Assembly: GCA_039026955.1 (NCBI GenBank)
Contig: JBCCLH010000018.1
Span: 43,655-107,654 of the forward strand
DNA from: Kordia sp039026955
GTDB lineage: Bacteria; Bacteroidota; Bacteroidia; Flavobacteriales; Flavobacteriaceae
DNA: 64,000 bases
Direction of reading: 5' to 3'
The notes under the pieces are model-generated. The model ran no database searches. It was not told the origin of the DNA and was given only the letters and a program-made list of their open reading frames with translations. Of this stretch, positions 28,359-37,483 are shown in pieces. Position numbers and translations under genes: made by a program. Every line of letters begins with the position of its first letter. The stretch's first letter is position 1.

Positions 28359-29168
28359 ATGAAAAAATATATAATACACATAGTACTACTAACATTCTTG
28401 AATTTATGTTCAATTGTAAATGCCCAAGACGGATATACCTATTCTTTAGTCGATAATGGTAATTTTAATTATACCATTACGGCGATCCCCAACGCAAGTG
28501 CAACTAATTTTGCAACCTCAGTACAGAGCTACGGTTTCACCATCCTCCTACCCGATGGTGTTACCGCTAGCCTAGTTTCATCATTAGGCAACAGCGCTAG
28601 TGCAACTTTTTTCGATGGAAATGCAGTCGGACAAGCTACTATTGATGGCTATTTGATTACTGAAACTTTGGGAAGTCCCGTATCGCTTTCGGCGCCTTCT
28701 AGTGGAACGCCTACCGCAATGGTTACCATTCAATTGAATCAGTCTCCTACTTCGGGAAACATTAGTATTTTACAGAACAATGCTGCCTTAGCAACCACAG
28801 TAACATCTTTAAAAAGCTTTATGGCTGCCGATATGGTGGATGACAGTATGGCGGTTTTTCCAAATGTAGTTGATCCGAATTCAGAAGGCACATCAGGAAT
28901 CAGTTCGTATGTGTTTGTCACTTTGAGCACGCCAGAAGAAATCACTCTGGACTTTTCCATTTATCCAAATCCTACTACAGACAAATTATACATTAGTAAA
29001 ACGCGCGACTTAGTAAAAGTAGAAATCATCAATATGAATGGACAATTGGTACTTACAAAAGAAAACAATTTAGAAGTGATCAATGTAGTTAGTTTACAAA
29101 ACGGAGGGTATTTTTTAAAAGTCTACTCCAATGGCGGTAGTATGACTAAAAAGTTCATCAAGAACTAA
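28359..29168 (+). CDS. Small T9SS-sorted partner protein with possible cohesin-like domain
   Basis: This 269-residue protein has a signal peptide (ending VNAQ). A beta-rich domain of about 160 residues follows (SYGFTILLPDGVTASLVSS, DGYLITETLGSPVSL, VTIQLNQSPTSGNISILQN), then a type A T9SS C-terminal sorting domain (FSIYPNPTTDKLYIS through GGYFLKVYSNGGSMTKKFI). It is 16 bp after the giant gene and surely co-transcribed. A close paralogue follows the other giant gene at 56372. The beta domain has the strand pattern of cohesins, which bind dockerins, and the upstream giant protein ends in dockerin-like loops. That pairing is my inference; the T9SS signal and paralogy are seen directly. Confidence 0.87.
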   Translation: MKKYIIHIVLLTFLNLCSIVNAQDGYTYSLVDNGNFNYTITAIPNASATNFATSVQSYGFTILLPDGVTASLVSSLGNSASATFFDGNAVGQATIDGYLITETLGSPVSLSAPSSGTPTAMVTIQLNQSPTSGNISILQNNAALATTVTSLKSFMAADMVDDSMAVFPNVVDPNSEGTSGISSYVFVTLSTPEEITLDFSIYPNPTTDKLYISKTRDLVKVEIINMNGQLVLTKENNLEVINVVSLQNGGYFLKVYSNGGSMTKKFIKN

Positions 29169-29193
29169 AATTAAAAGCTAAAAATACTTTTCA

Positions 29194-29226
29194 TAAAGGC
29201 TATTCAGGTGTTGGGTAGCCTTTTTT
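29194..29226. terminator. Terminator after the first surface cassette
   Basis: AAAGGCTA at 29195-29202 pairs with TAGCCTTT at 29216-29223, followed by a T run. It lies between convergent genes and ends the regulator/giant/partner block. Confidence 0.78.
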
Positions 29227-29239
29227 ATTTGACAGCGTA

Positions 29240-31612
29240 TTACCTTCTCCTACCCGAATACGTCATCGCTTCTCCTTTTCCAAAACCATAACTAATTCCA
29301 AAAGTGATAAAACGACCGCGGAGTCCAAAACTGTAGGATTCAAACGTAGGTTGATTGACAAAACTTTCTTGTATTCTTGAGGCAAATAAATCGCGTACGC
29401 CCAAGTTTACAATTGCTTTTCCTTTGAAAATCTTTTTACGGACACCTACATCCAAAAAGACAAAACCAGACTGCTCTCCTTGTACCGTTTCAAAACCAGA
29501 TTGGTAGTTTCCTGTCAACTCTACATCAATATCTGAGGGCAATCCTACTTTGGCGCCTAAACGAGACGACCATTGCGTTGCTGTAAAATCAAAGACCTGA
29601 TCTTGAAATGTTCCCGCTCTGTCAAAATAGTTTAAGTTGAAATCTCCTGTCAAGGTCAACCATTTGTAAGGACTGTATTTTCCATTGGTTTCAAAACCTA
29701 TGGACGAGTTTGTTCCTATGTTTTCAGGTCTTGTGAAGGTGATATTGTCTTCAAACGTAGCGACGCGTTCCACTACATCGGTGGTGAATCTGTGGTATAG
29801 ACTTGAACTGAGTGACGCTTTACCAATTTTGTAAATGCTCGTAAGCTCGTATGAATCTGTAAATTCTGGTTGCAAATCAGGATTTCCCACACGAATGTTA
29901 AAGTTATTTCGAATATTAAAAAACGGATTCAAATCCCATAAGCGCGGTCTAAAGACTCTTCGCGAATATCCTGCTTGTAATGAGAAATTATCATTTATTT
30001 TGTACGATGTGTGCAACGTCGGAAACAAGTTTGTGTAGTCTTGCTCGTTGCGTTCATTCGTGTTTTCTAGCAATGTTTGTACATTGGTTTGTTCTACGCG
30101 CAATCCGAGTTTTACGCCAAATTTGTCTTTTTCATACGCGCCTGTGGCATAGACACCTAATACTTTCTGAATCCACTCAAAATTATTAGTCAAGTCTTGA
30201 TTGACGACGAAACTTCCGTTTGTGAAATCGCGTACTTCAAAATCATTTCCCACATCATTAATGACATATTGCGCGCCAGTTTCTAGCGTGTATACTTCTG
30301 TTAGCGGATTTACATAATCAACCTTAAAGGTATAATCAGCTTGTTTAAAATCGGTTTCGGTTTGTTGATCGCTGTTGATATCCGTTCCAGAAATCGTCGT
30401 ATTTGTAAACTGCGATTCTTGGTCTTTCCCAAAAAAACTTCCCAAAGCACTAAACTGTAAGGTATGTTCTTCATTATTTTCAAACTGCTTTTTATAGTTG
30501 AGTTCGTACTGATATTTCGGATTTGTTGCTTCTGTAGTTTCTTCTCGCAACCAACTTGAAATCAACGCGTTGTTTCCATCCAAAAATTGAAAGTTGAATT
30601 CCGAAGGTTGATCTTCAATTTCATAGGCAAAATTCCCTGAAAGCGTCAATACATTCAATTCATTAATATGGTAATCTGCGCCCAAAGTGATATTGAAAAA
30701 GGCTTCATTTCTAAACTCTTCGCCATCACTTATAATGACTTCATTGGTATCTAAATTTCTACTTCTGTTTTCAGTATCACGAGGAAGCGAACGATAACCA
30801 GCGCCCATTTGCGCAAAAAGATTGAAACTTTCCGTTCTGCGATTGACACTGACGCCCAAACTGTGATTGTCAGGAACTCCCGTATTGAGCGATATAGAAC
30901 CATTCCAGCCTCTTTTTTCTTCTTTTTTTAGGATGATATTTAAAATTCCCGCAGTTCCAGAAGCTTCGTATTTTGCCGAAGGATTTGTGATGACTTCTAT
31001 GCTTTCAATCATATCAGCCGTAATTGTTCCAAGCGCATTGTTAGAACCATCTGCCAAAACAGAAGGTTTTCCGTTGATCAAAATTTGCACACCCGCACTT
31101 CCACGAAGACTGATATCGCCTTCAATACTCACGTTTACAGAAGGGACATTATTCAATACTTCCAGTGCGCTCACACCAGTACTGCTGATATCTTTCCCCA
31201 CATTAAACACACGTTTGTCAAGCTTAAAAACGGTTTTGGAAGCTTCGCCCGTAATCACAACTTCGTCAAGTGCTTTACTATCGGGTTCCAACATGATGGT
31301 GCCCAAATTTATAGTTTGATTGGTAGGATTAAACTCAGTAATAGTTTTGGTGGCAAACCCCATGAAGCTGATTTCAACGTAAAAATTAGTACTTGTCGTC
31401 GTGATGGTAAATTTTCCACGCTCGTCTGTAATGACTCCTGTAATATTTTCCTTTGTAGTGGCATCTTTCAACACAACCGTAGCATACGGAACAGGTTGCG
31501 ACGTTTCTTTTTCGATTAACGTGCCTGTGATTTCAGTTTTTTGTGCGATGGCAAAACCATTCATCAACAGAAATACTGTCGTGTAGAGGCATATTTTGAG
31601 CGTTAATTTCAT
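29240..31612 (-). CDS. TonB-dependent receptor-like outer-membrane beta-barrel protein (OMP_b-brl_3 type)
   Basis: This 790-residue protein has a signal peptide ending FAIAQ, a carboxypeptidase-D-like domain (about 25-110; TEITGTLIEKETSQPVPYAT) and a plug (about 130-225; SALEVLNNVPSVNVSIEGDISLR is split by G-S-A-G, then ADMIESIEVITNPSAKYE). A barrel of the outer-membrane protein beta-barrel 3 family ends with GISYGFGKGEAMTYSGRRR. The segment TSYKINDNFSLQAGYSRR and its neighbours are typical. These receptors import unknown substrates or act as porin-like exporters; no substrate gene is nearby. It is divergent, with a 197-bp gap, from a LytS/LytTR pair, a common arrangement for control of one such receptor. 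Confidence 0.87.
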   Translation of the reverse strand: MKLTLKICLYTTVFLLMNGFAIAQKTEITGTLIEKETSQPVPYATVVLKDATTKENITGVITDERGKFTITTTSTNFYVEISFMGFATKTITEFNPTNQTINLGTIMLEPDSKALDEVVITGEASKTVFKLDKRVFNVGKDISSTGVSALEVLNNVPSVNVSIEGDISLRGSAGVQILINGKPSVLADGSNNALGTITADMIESIEVITNPSAKYEASGTAGILNIILKKEEKRGWNGSISLNTGVPDNHSLGVSVNRRTESFNLFAQMGAGYRSLPRDTENRSRNLDTNEVIISDGEEFRNEAFFNITLGADYHINELNVLTLSGNFAYEIEDQPSEFNFQFLDGNNALISSWLREETTEATNPKYQYELNYKKQFENNEEHTLQFSALGSFFGKDQESQFTNTTISGTDINSDQQTETDFKQADYTFKVDYVNPLTEVYTLETGAQYVINDVGNDFEVRDFTNGSFVVNQDLTNNFEWIQKVLGVYATGAYEKDKFGVKLGLRVEQTNVQTLLENTNERNEQDYTNLFPTLHTSYKINDNFSLQAGYSRRVFRPRLWDLNPFFNIRNNFNIRVGNPDLQPEFTDSYELTSIYKIGKASLSSSLYHRFTTDVVERVATFEDNITFTRPENIGTNSSIGFETNGKYSPYKWLTLTGDFNLNYFDRAGTFQDQVFDFTATQWSSRLGAKVGLPSDIDVELTGNYQSGFETVQGEQSGFVFLDVGVRKKIFKGKAIVNLGVRDLFASRIQESFVNQPTFESYSFGLRGRFITFGISYGFGKGEAMTYSGRRR

Positions 31613-31809
31613 TACAAATTTCTTTTTTTAGTGTTGCAAAGGAACTAAGTTAACAGCACTGTTAAAAAAAATTTCCCGTGAACAACAGACCTTTTCCTGT
31701 AAAATGCAAAAATACAGTTTATCCATCTAAAACTGTTGTTTGGGGCACTAACAATGGAGATTGAGAAGTAGAATAATTGTAAACGAGATAAAAAGGTTAT
31801 TTTTAACTA

Positions 31810-32841
31810 ATGAAACCTACAATGTCAACTTTAAATGTGCCTTTGCAAGAACTCTTATTCCAGATTGTTCTTAATATTTTAGTGTTCATTTTTTTTGCTT
31901 TTGACAGACGAATTCCAGGCATAGAAGCGCATCAACTCCTTTTTTACCTCAACTACGCCATTGCAGGATTGATTATCAATTATGTGTTATTGCCGCGTTA
32001 TCTTTACAAAAGTCGCTATTTGTTATTTACCGTATTTATGTTGCTTATTGTAGCGCTTGTTATTTATGTGGAAGAATTTGTGTTGGAACAGATTTTTTAT
32101 CCCGATACGCGCGGCAGAGGATTTTTGGGCGTTTTTTACAATTTACTAAGTACGATGCCAACAATTACAATCTTAGTCGGTTTTAAATTTGCTTGGGATG
32201 CCTTGAAAAAACAGCGCGAAGTGCTAGAATTACGCAATTCCGTGAAAGAAAGCGAATTGCAATATTTAAAATCGCAGATAAATCCGCATTTTTTGTTTAA
32301 TAATATGAACAATTTGTATGCGTATGCTGTAGAACAATCAACAAAAACACCAGAATTGATTTTAGAATTGTCTTCTGTGTTGCGCTATATGTTGTATGAA
32401 TGCAAGGCGCAATATGTTCCGCTTCACAAAGAAATTGAACATCTTGAAAATTATATTAATTTGAGTCAATTGCAGATTGAAGGACGCGGAAATGTTTTTG
32501 TGAATATTGGCGCGATTCCTTCTAATTACGATATTGCACCTTTAATTTTGACAGTTTTTGTTGAGAATGCTTTTAAGCACAGTACGTCTAGTCAAACAGA
32601 AAATATTAAAATAAAGATTGATGTCAACGTAAATGAAAACGGACGATTGTATTTTTTGTGTGAGAATACCTATTTAACCCAAACCAATACGGAAAGTCTT
32701 GATAGTGGCATTGGACTCGAAAACGTGAAAAAGCGGTTGGAATTGATGTATCCAAATTCTCATTCCCTAAATATTCTCACAAAATACGATCAGTATCACA
32801 TAGATTTACGGATAGATTTAGCCAAAACCCAAAAAAGATGA
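31810..32841 (+). CDS. LytS-type sensor histidine kinase
   Basis: This 343-residue protein has four hydrophobic segments in residues 15-125 and a short coiled linker. The His_kinase domain is marked by LKSQINPHFLFNNMNNLYAY, with the phosphoacceptor His160, and SSVLRYMLYE. An HATPase_c domain has the N-box TVFVENAFKHS and G-box SGIGLENVKKRLELMYP. There is no extracytoplasmic sensor domain, so it probably senses membrane state or an intramembrane ligand. Its TGA overlaps the ATG of the response regulator (ATGA at 32838-32841). It lies divergent from the TonB-like receptor gene. Confidence 0.93.
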   Translation: MKPTMSTLNVPLQELLFQIVLNILVFIFFAFDRRIPGIEAHQLLFYLNYAIAGLIINYVLLPRYLYKSRYLLFTVFMLLIVALVIYVEEFVLEQIFYPDTRGRGFLGVFYNLLSTMPTITILVGFKFAWDALKKQREVLELRNSVKESELQYLKSQINPHFLFNNMNNLYAYAVEQSTKTPELILELSSVLRYMLYECKAQYVPLHKEIEHLENYINLSQLQIEGRGNVFVNIGAIPSNYDIAPLILTVFVENAFKHSTSSQTENIKIKIDVNVNENGRLYFLCENTYLTQTNTESLDSGIGLENVKKRLELMYPNSHSLNILTKYDQYHIDLRIDLAKTQKR

Positions 32842-33539
32842 AGTGTATCATTGTAGAAGATCAATTGCCTGCGCAGCGTATTTTGAAAAAGTACATTGCA
32901 GATACACATTTGCTAAATTTGGTTGGCGTATATACGGACGCTTTGGAAGCGATGCAAGTGTTGCAATCAGAAGAAATCGATTTGATTTTTTTAGACATTC
33001 ATTTGCCAAAAATTTCAGGAATAGACTTTTTAAAATCGTTACAAAATCCTCCTGAAATCATTTTAACTACTGCTTTTCAAGAATATGCGCTAGAAAGTTA
33101 CGAATACAACGTAGTTGATTATTTATTGAAGCCGTTTTCATTTCAACGTTTTTTACAAGCCATTTCAAAAGTGGATCATCGGACGAAACATAAGACTGCT
33201 GAAATAGTAAATCCGACAGCTACCACTACTGAAGACATTTATATAAAATCTGGCTACGACCACATTCGCGTCAAAATTAATGACATTTTCTATCTCATGA
33301 CAGATGCTGATTACACTGAAATTCATCTACAAGACAAGAAGCATCTTTCCTCAGAATCTTTACGGTATTGGGAAGCATTTTTACCCAACAAAAAGTTCAT
33401 GAGAATTCATAAATCATACATTGTGAACACGCATAAAATCAGCAAAGTTTCGGGCAATCAAATTTTTCTAGAAAATAATGCTGTAGTTCCTATTGGCAGA
33501 GCGTATAAAAGTGATTTTTTTGAGGGGTTTATGAAGTAA
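32838..33539 (+). CDS. LytTR family response regulator
   Basis: This 233-residue protein has a receiver domain (1-120) with acidic pocket residues VEDQ, the phosphoacceptor Asp53 in FLDIHLPKISG, the switch Thr in ILTTAFQEYALESYEYN and the Lys of LLKPFSF. The C-terminal LytTR DNA-binding domain (about 128-230) has IYIKSGYDHIRVKINDIFYL, MRIHKSYIVNTHKISKV and VPIGRAYKSDF. It is the partner of the overlapping LytS-type kinase. The likely targets are its own operon and the divergent receptor gene at 31612. The convergent neighbour ends 51 bp downstream. Confidence 0.93.
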   Translation: MKCIIVEDQLPAQRILKKYIADTHLLNLVGVYTDALEAMQVLQSEEIDLIFLDIHLPKISGIDFLKSLQNPPEIILTTAFQEYALESYEYNVVDYLLKPFSFQRFLQAISKVDHRTKHKTAEIVNPTATTTEDIYIKSGYDHIRVKINDIFYLMTDADYTEIHLQDKKHLSSESLRYWEAFLPNKKFMRIHKSYIVNTHKISKVSGNQIFLENNAVVPIGRAYKSDFFEGFMK

Positions 33540-33590
33540 TATTTACGCTGACGCTATTGTAGAGATATACAAAAGAAGCTTTTTCTTCCG

Positions 33591-35198
33591 CTAGAACTTA
33601 TGCTCTTTGATGATTCCATTAATCTCTCTTCGCATCACATCTGTATGATCGTTATCTATTCGTAATTCCATCTTTTTATACACGTTCAATAACTCAGAGA
33701 CTTCCGCTTTTTTTTGCAAATGATTGTTGATTAATAATTGTTTGTAAATAGGCATTAAAGTAAAAGGTCGTACCACATGCGATTTTTCATAGTATGCAAC
33801 AGCTTCCGCATAAGCTCCTACGCGCTCAAAAGCTTCTCCCGTTAATAAAAGTATGTTATAGGAAAGAGATTTGGAATGTAAATGTAAAAGGATTCGCTTT
33901 GCATTTTCAGGATCTTTACTGATGAATTCTTTCGCTACCCAATATTTAATTTCATTGTTTTTAAACGCATGCTTCGTGATTTGAGAATCCAATAGCGCAT
34001 TGATAGAAGCACTTTTCTGTATATTTTCAAATAATACAAATTTGGGATAGTAATACACTGCACTCAGGGTCAAGAATACTAGTATGGTCATGACTTTTAT
34101 TGCTGTAGGATTTGTGAGTAGTGTATTTTTCTGAAAAATAGCGAGTTTGAATAATTTCTCTTTTCTGGCAATTTCAATGTAAAATAGTATCAAGAAGAAA
34201 GCACTCGCTGTCATAAAAAAAGGATAACTTGTGAACAGCATCAAGTTGATAATGAGAAAACAAACCGTATACAGTCCTCTTTTTCTTTTTAAAAGAATAT
34301 ACAGTATATACAGGTTAAGCGCTACGAATATGCTGAAAGGTACGATGCCATATTGTACGAGTATTTGTAGATAATCATTAAACGCGACATTGTATACTTC
34401 ACCAATAAGTTGACTCATTTCACTTGCGTTGTGATTGATAATTGTATGGTTGTACCAATTTGTAAAAGGATTGTAATCTAAAAAGTTGATTGTGTGTAAA
34501 TGCTCTAACACAAAGCTGTTGATGTGTATTCTGCCAGTAATCGATATCTTTTTTATCACCAAAAGTGGAATCAATACTGATAGAAAGATCAAGACACTTG
34601 CGACTCGATATTTAATACTTTTAACTTGATTAAAAACGTGATAGAGTAATATGCTAGCCGTCGCGATAAAACCTAATCTTGATTTTATGAGGAAGAATAC
34701 AATTGTAAGAACAATTAGGAGACCAATTGTTGCCAAATTGATTCTATTCATTTTTACAAGAGACACACAAAGAATTCCTATCGCAGTGTTTACATAAAAT
34801 CCGTTTAGTTGCGAAATACCTTCTATAGGAATGAACAACACTGATTTTATGATCAGAACCAAAATAATAGGAATTAGCAATAGCAATAAAAGATTCGCGC
34901 TCAGTTTTTTATGAATAGCTATCGCAAAAAATAAGACTAGTGAAATTCCTAAAATATCAGTGTACTTATTGACAAAGAGTAAGAGTAACGAAACGCCAAA
35001 TGAACTGTACAGCAGTAAAATTTCTGTTGGACTGTAGCTGTTATTTTTTATAAAACATAACACAACGCCTAACAGAGCAAGACTAAAATAGGATATATTC
35101 ACCGTGTTATACAGTGGATTGCATATGATAAAAAAAGAAAGCACAATACACATTAGTATAGTTGTGAATTGTATAGTAATTGTGGCTTGTGCTTTCAT
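33591..35198 (-). CDS. O-antigen ligase/polymerase-like membrane protein with C-terminal TPR-like tail
   Basis: This 535-residue protein has about ten to twelve transmembrane helices in residues 10-375 and a large central loop (about 220-275; HINSFVLEHLHTINFLDYNP and EVYNVAFNDYLQILVQYGIV). The pattern of the Wzy_C/O-antigen ligase family is met: a loop with N-x-x-L-Q/E and conserved charged residues. A soluble helical tail of about 150 residues (GEAFERVGAYAEAVAYYEKS) looks like TPR. Such proteins ligate or polymerise glycans on the outer face of the inner membrane. It starts 22 bp after the lipoprotein gene and is probably co-transcribed with it. No other polysaccharide genes are in the window, so the glycan is unknown. 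Confidence 0.75.
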   Translation of the reverse strand: MKAQATITIQFTTILMCIVLSFFIICNPLYNTVNISYFSLALLGVVLCFIKNNSYSPTEILLLYSSFGVSLLLLFVNKYTDILGISLVLFFAIAIHKKLSANLLLLLLIPIILVLIIKSVLFIPIEGISQLNGFYVNTAIGILCVSLVKMNRINLATIGLLIVLTIVFFLIKSRLGFIATASILLYHVFNQVKSIKYRVASVLIFLSVLIPLLVIKKISITGRIHINSFVLEHLHTINFLDYNPFTNWYNHTIINHNASEMSQLIGEVYNVAFNDYLQILVQYGIVPFSIFVALNLYILYILLKRKRGLYTVCFLIINLMLFTSYPFFMTASAFFLILFYIEIARKEKLFKLAIFQKNTLLTNPTAIKVMTILVFLTLSAVYYYPKFVLFENIQKSASINALLDSQITKHAFKNNEIKYWVAKEFISKDPENAKRILLHLHSKSLSYNILLLTGEAFERVGAYAEAVAYYEKSHVVRPFTLMPIYKQLLINNHLQKKAEVSELLNVYKKMELRIDNDHTDVMRREINGIIKEHKF

Positions 35199-35220
35199 GC
35201 TGAGGATTTAAATATAAAAG

Positions 35221-37227
35221 TTAGTTCGTAATTCTTACAACAACATTGGACCCTTGTAGCCCATACGATCTAAATATTTCTTCCCAATAAAATAGGTCAA
35301 ACGCGCCCATCGATAAGGTTCTATCAGGATAATCAAATACAACGGTACTTGTTTTTTTGGCGCCTATATTGAGTCCAATATCAAAAACATCTTTCTTCCC
35401 AATTTTAAACGTTCCTTTGGCATCAACTTCTTTTTCTTCTGTAAAGCTTTCCGTAGTAATTTCACCTGTATCCGTTTCCGATAGATTTACAAAAAGTACT
35501 TTATTATAATAATCACCATACCATTCATTAATGACCGTAACTGGTGTTGAGTTTTGAAGTACCATAATATGCGGCGCATATGGAACTTGATTTGCATAAA
35601 TAGGATCGCCTACTGAAGGCATATAATCACTCCCAAAAGGAATTACAATCTGATAGAAGTTCCAAGGCCAAGGCAGTTGGATAATTTCTGCTAATTTTGG
35701 TTGTAGACCAAATATACCTTGTGCCGCTCTTGTTCCAGAATCTTCATCGGTAGCAATTGTGGTAGCTAAGAAGATCTCTGGCATTCCTAATTCAGGCAAT
35801 TCAAAAATAGATATATCTGGAATATTAATTTCACTAATTCGAACACGATCGCCACTGTCTCTCCACGCAGGATAAACCACATCATATACTGGTAATGAAT
35901 AATTAGATCCTAATTTATTTCTGATTCTAAAATGTTGGCGATTGCCATTCCAACTAGCAGGATGATTTTCCGAATGACTTACTGTTAAGTAATCAGGAAT
36001 GTCTTCAATATTTGCCCAAGAATTGTTGGTTCCGTTGGTGGAAACTTCAATTTTATAGCCTGTAGATTGAAAACTTTCAGGCGGCGTCCAAAAATAGTCG
36101 ATGGTTCCTTGCGTCAAGTTTCTGGTTTCAAAATTTTCAACAGGATCTACAATAAGCGTTGGATCTGTAGTGACATTAATACCATTGGTCCAAGCGGAAC
36201 GACAGTAGTCTTCAGGTGATCCAAATGGAAATTTTCGCATGCGGACACTTCGTATTCTGTAAATGTATGTAGTGCTTGGTATTAAATCGGTATCAGTCAC
36301 TAAGTATTGATTGCTTGTGTAGCCACACGAATAAATAGCAAATGTTTTTATTTCACCTGTCACAGGATTCAATCGCTCCAGTATATAACGATTCCAAGTT
36401 CCCATTTCTTCTAAATCGCCATTCCATGTAATTTGTATAAAACCGTCTTGCATGGTTACTGTAAAATTAGTCGGCGTACTTGGTGTGTCACAGGGACCGT
36501 CTGGTTCTGGCATGTCGTCTACTTCACAAACTTGTGATGGTGTCAATTCACCTATGGGACCTACTGGACCCGCTGGACCGAAATGAAAAGGATTGACATA
36601 TCCCATAATGGAATTTCCTTCATCATCGTGTCGCTCACTGACTTGTACTGTTAAAAATACTTCATTCACTACGGGTACTCGTACAGAGTTGCTATCAAAT
36701 CCGAAAAGTAGTTCTCCTTGTCTGTGATCACCATTTACAAACACCACTTTATCAATTGATAAATTTTCAGCGGTAAGCGAAGCGACTGGACTTGTGATAT
36801 TATTTCGTATAGCTATAATGATATTTGGCATTTCTTTAGCATTCGATACTAAATATTCTCTTGCGTCAGCAACTGTTATTTTTTCAATACTTGCTAATTC
36901 TTTAGAAAATACATCCAAACCAGAAGCATCACGACCTGCTGATTTTGCTGTGAATAAATCTGTTACCAAATTTTCAAGATTACCAGTTTTCGATTTGGCA
37001 TTTGGTCTTAATATTCTGGCAAGCGTTTCTTTTTCATCAATTAAATTGGTTAATATTTTGGTTAATTTATCTCCGTAGTCTAAAAACCGTTGAGATTTTT
37101 CAGAAGTGGCATTTCTCGCTGCTGCAGATTTTTCAAGTGTGGAGCCAAGTAAAATTTCTTCTTCTTGACATCCAACTACTAAAAAGCAGAGCGAAAATAG
37201 CAATAGATACAACTGTCCTTTTTTCAT
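35221..37227 (-). CDS. Fibronectin type III-containing surface lipoprotein
   Basis: This 668-residue protein has a lipoprotein signal with the lipobox VVGC (MKKGQLYLLLFSLCFLVVGC). The N-terminal 200 residues are helical with low similarity to anything I know. A proline/glycine-rich stretch (NPFHFGPAGPVGPIGE) comes next. One or two fibronectin-III-like domains follow (about 250-440; TPSTPTNFTVTMQDGFIQIT, YILERLNPVTGEIKTF, TTYIYRIRSV). The C-terminal 200 residues are beta-rich (TSTVVFDYPDRTLSMGAFDL). It is probably exposed on the cell surface. The O-antigen-ligase-like gene follows 22 bp later, which suggests a linked envelope function that I cannot define. Confidence 0.75.
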   Translation of the reverse strand: MKKGQLYLLLFSLCFLVVGCQEEEILLGSTLEKSAAARNATSEKSQRFLDYGDKLTKILTNLIDEKETLARILRPNAKSKTGNLENLVTDLFTAKSAGRDASGLDVFSKELASIEKITVADAREYLVSNAKEMPNIIIAIRNNITSPVASLTAENLSIDKVVFVNGDHRQGELLFGFDSNSVRVPVVNEVFLTVQVSERHDDEGNSIMGYVNPFHFGPAGPVGPIGELTPSQVCEVDDMPEPDGPCDTPSTPTNFTVTMQDGFIQITWNGDLEEMGTWNRYILERLNPVTGEIKTFAIYSCGYTSNQYLVTDTDLIPSTTYIYRIRSVRMRKFPFGSPEDYCRSAWTNGINVTTDPTLIVDPVENFETRNLTQGTIDYFWTPPESFQSTGYKIEVSTNGTNNSWANIEDIPDYLTVSHSENHPASWNGNRQHFRIRNKLGSNYSLPVYDVVYPAWRDSGDRVRISEINIPDISIFELPELGMPEIFLATTIATDEDSGTRAAQGIFGLQPKLAEIIQLPWPWNFYQIVIPFGSDYMPSVGDPIYANQVPYAPHIMVLQNSTPVTVINEWYGDYYNKVLFVNLSETDTGEITTESFTEEKEVDAKGTFKIGKKDVFDIGLNIGAKKTSTVVFDYPDRTLSMGAFDLFYWEEIFRSYGLQGSNVVVRITN

Positions 37228-37483
37228 AATTTAAGTTTAACGTGTTATTTCCCTTCTTAAGGCTTCAGGTTTTGCCTAAATGAATCGATTCACTAATAAG
37301 ATCAGTTGTGTGGGTTTTGTTACCCAATAAAAGTCAATAAAATTGATGTGAGTAAGCCTACCAGAAAACTTTTAACTTAAAAAAGCTGCTTTTCCCCTGA
37401 AGATGAAAAATACACAAAAAAGAAAATCGCCTAAAAATTGCTTTTAAGACGACCTCATTATTTTTGTATTTTTGAATTGTATG

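Noticed and set aside
29240..33539. The LytS/LytTR pair plus receptor as part of the surface cassettes
   Set aside because: It lacks the TPR-HTH regulator, giant protein and phased repeats, and is separated by terminators and opposite orientation; it is a separate unit.
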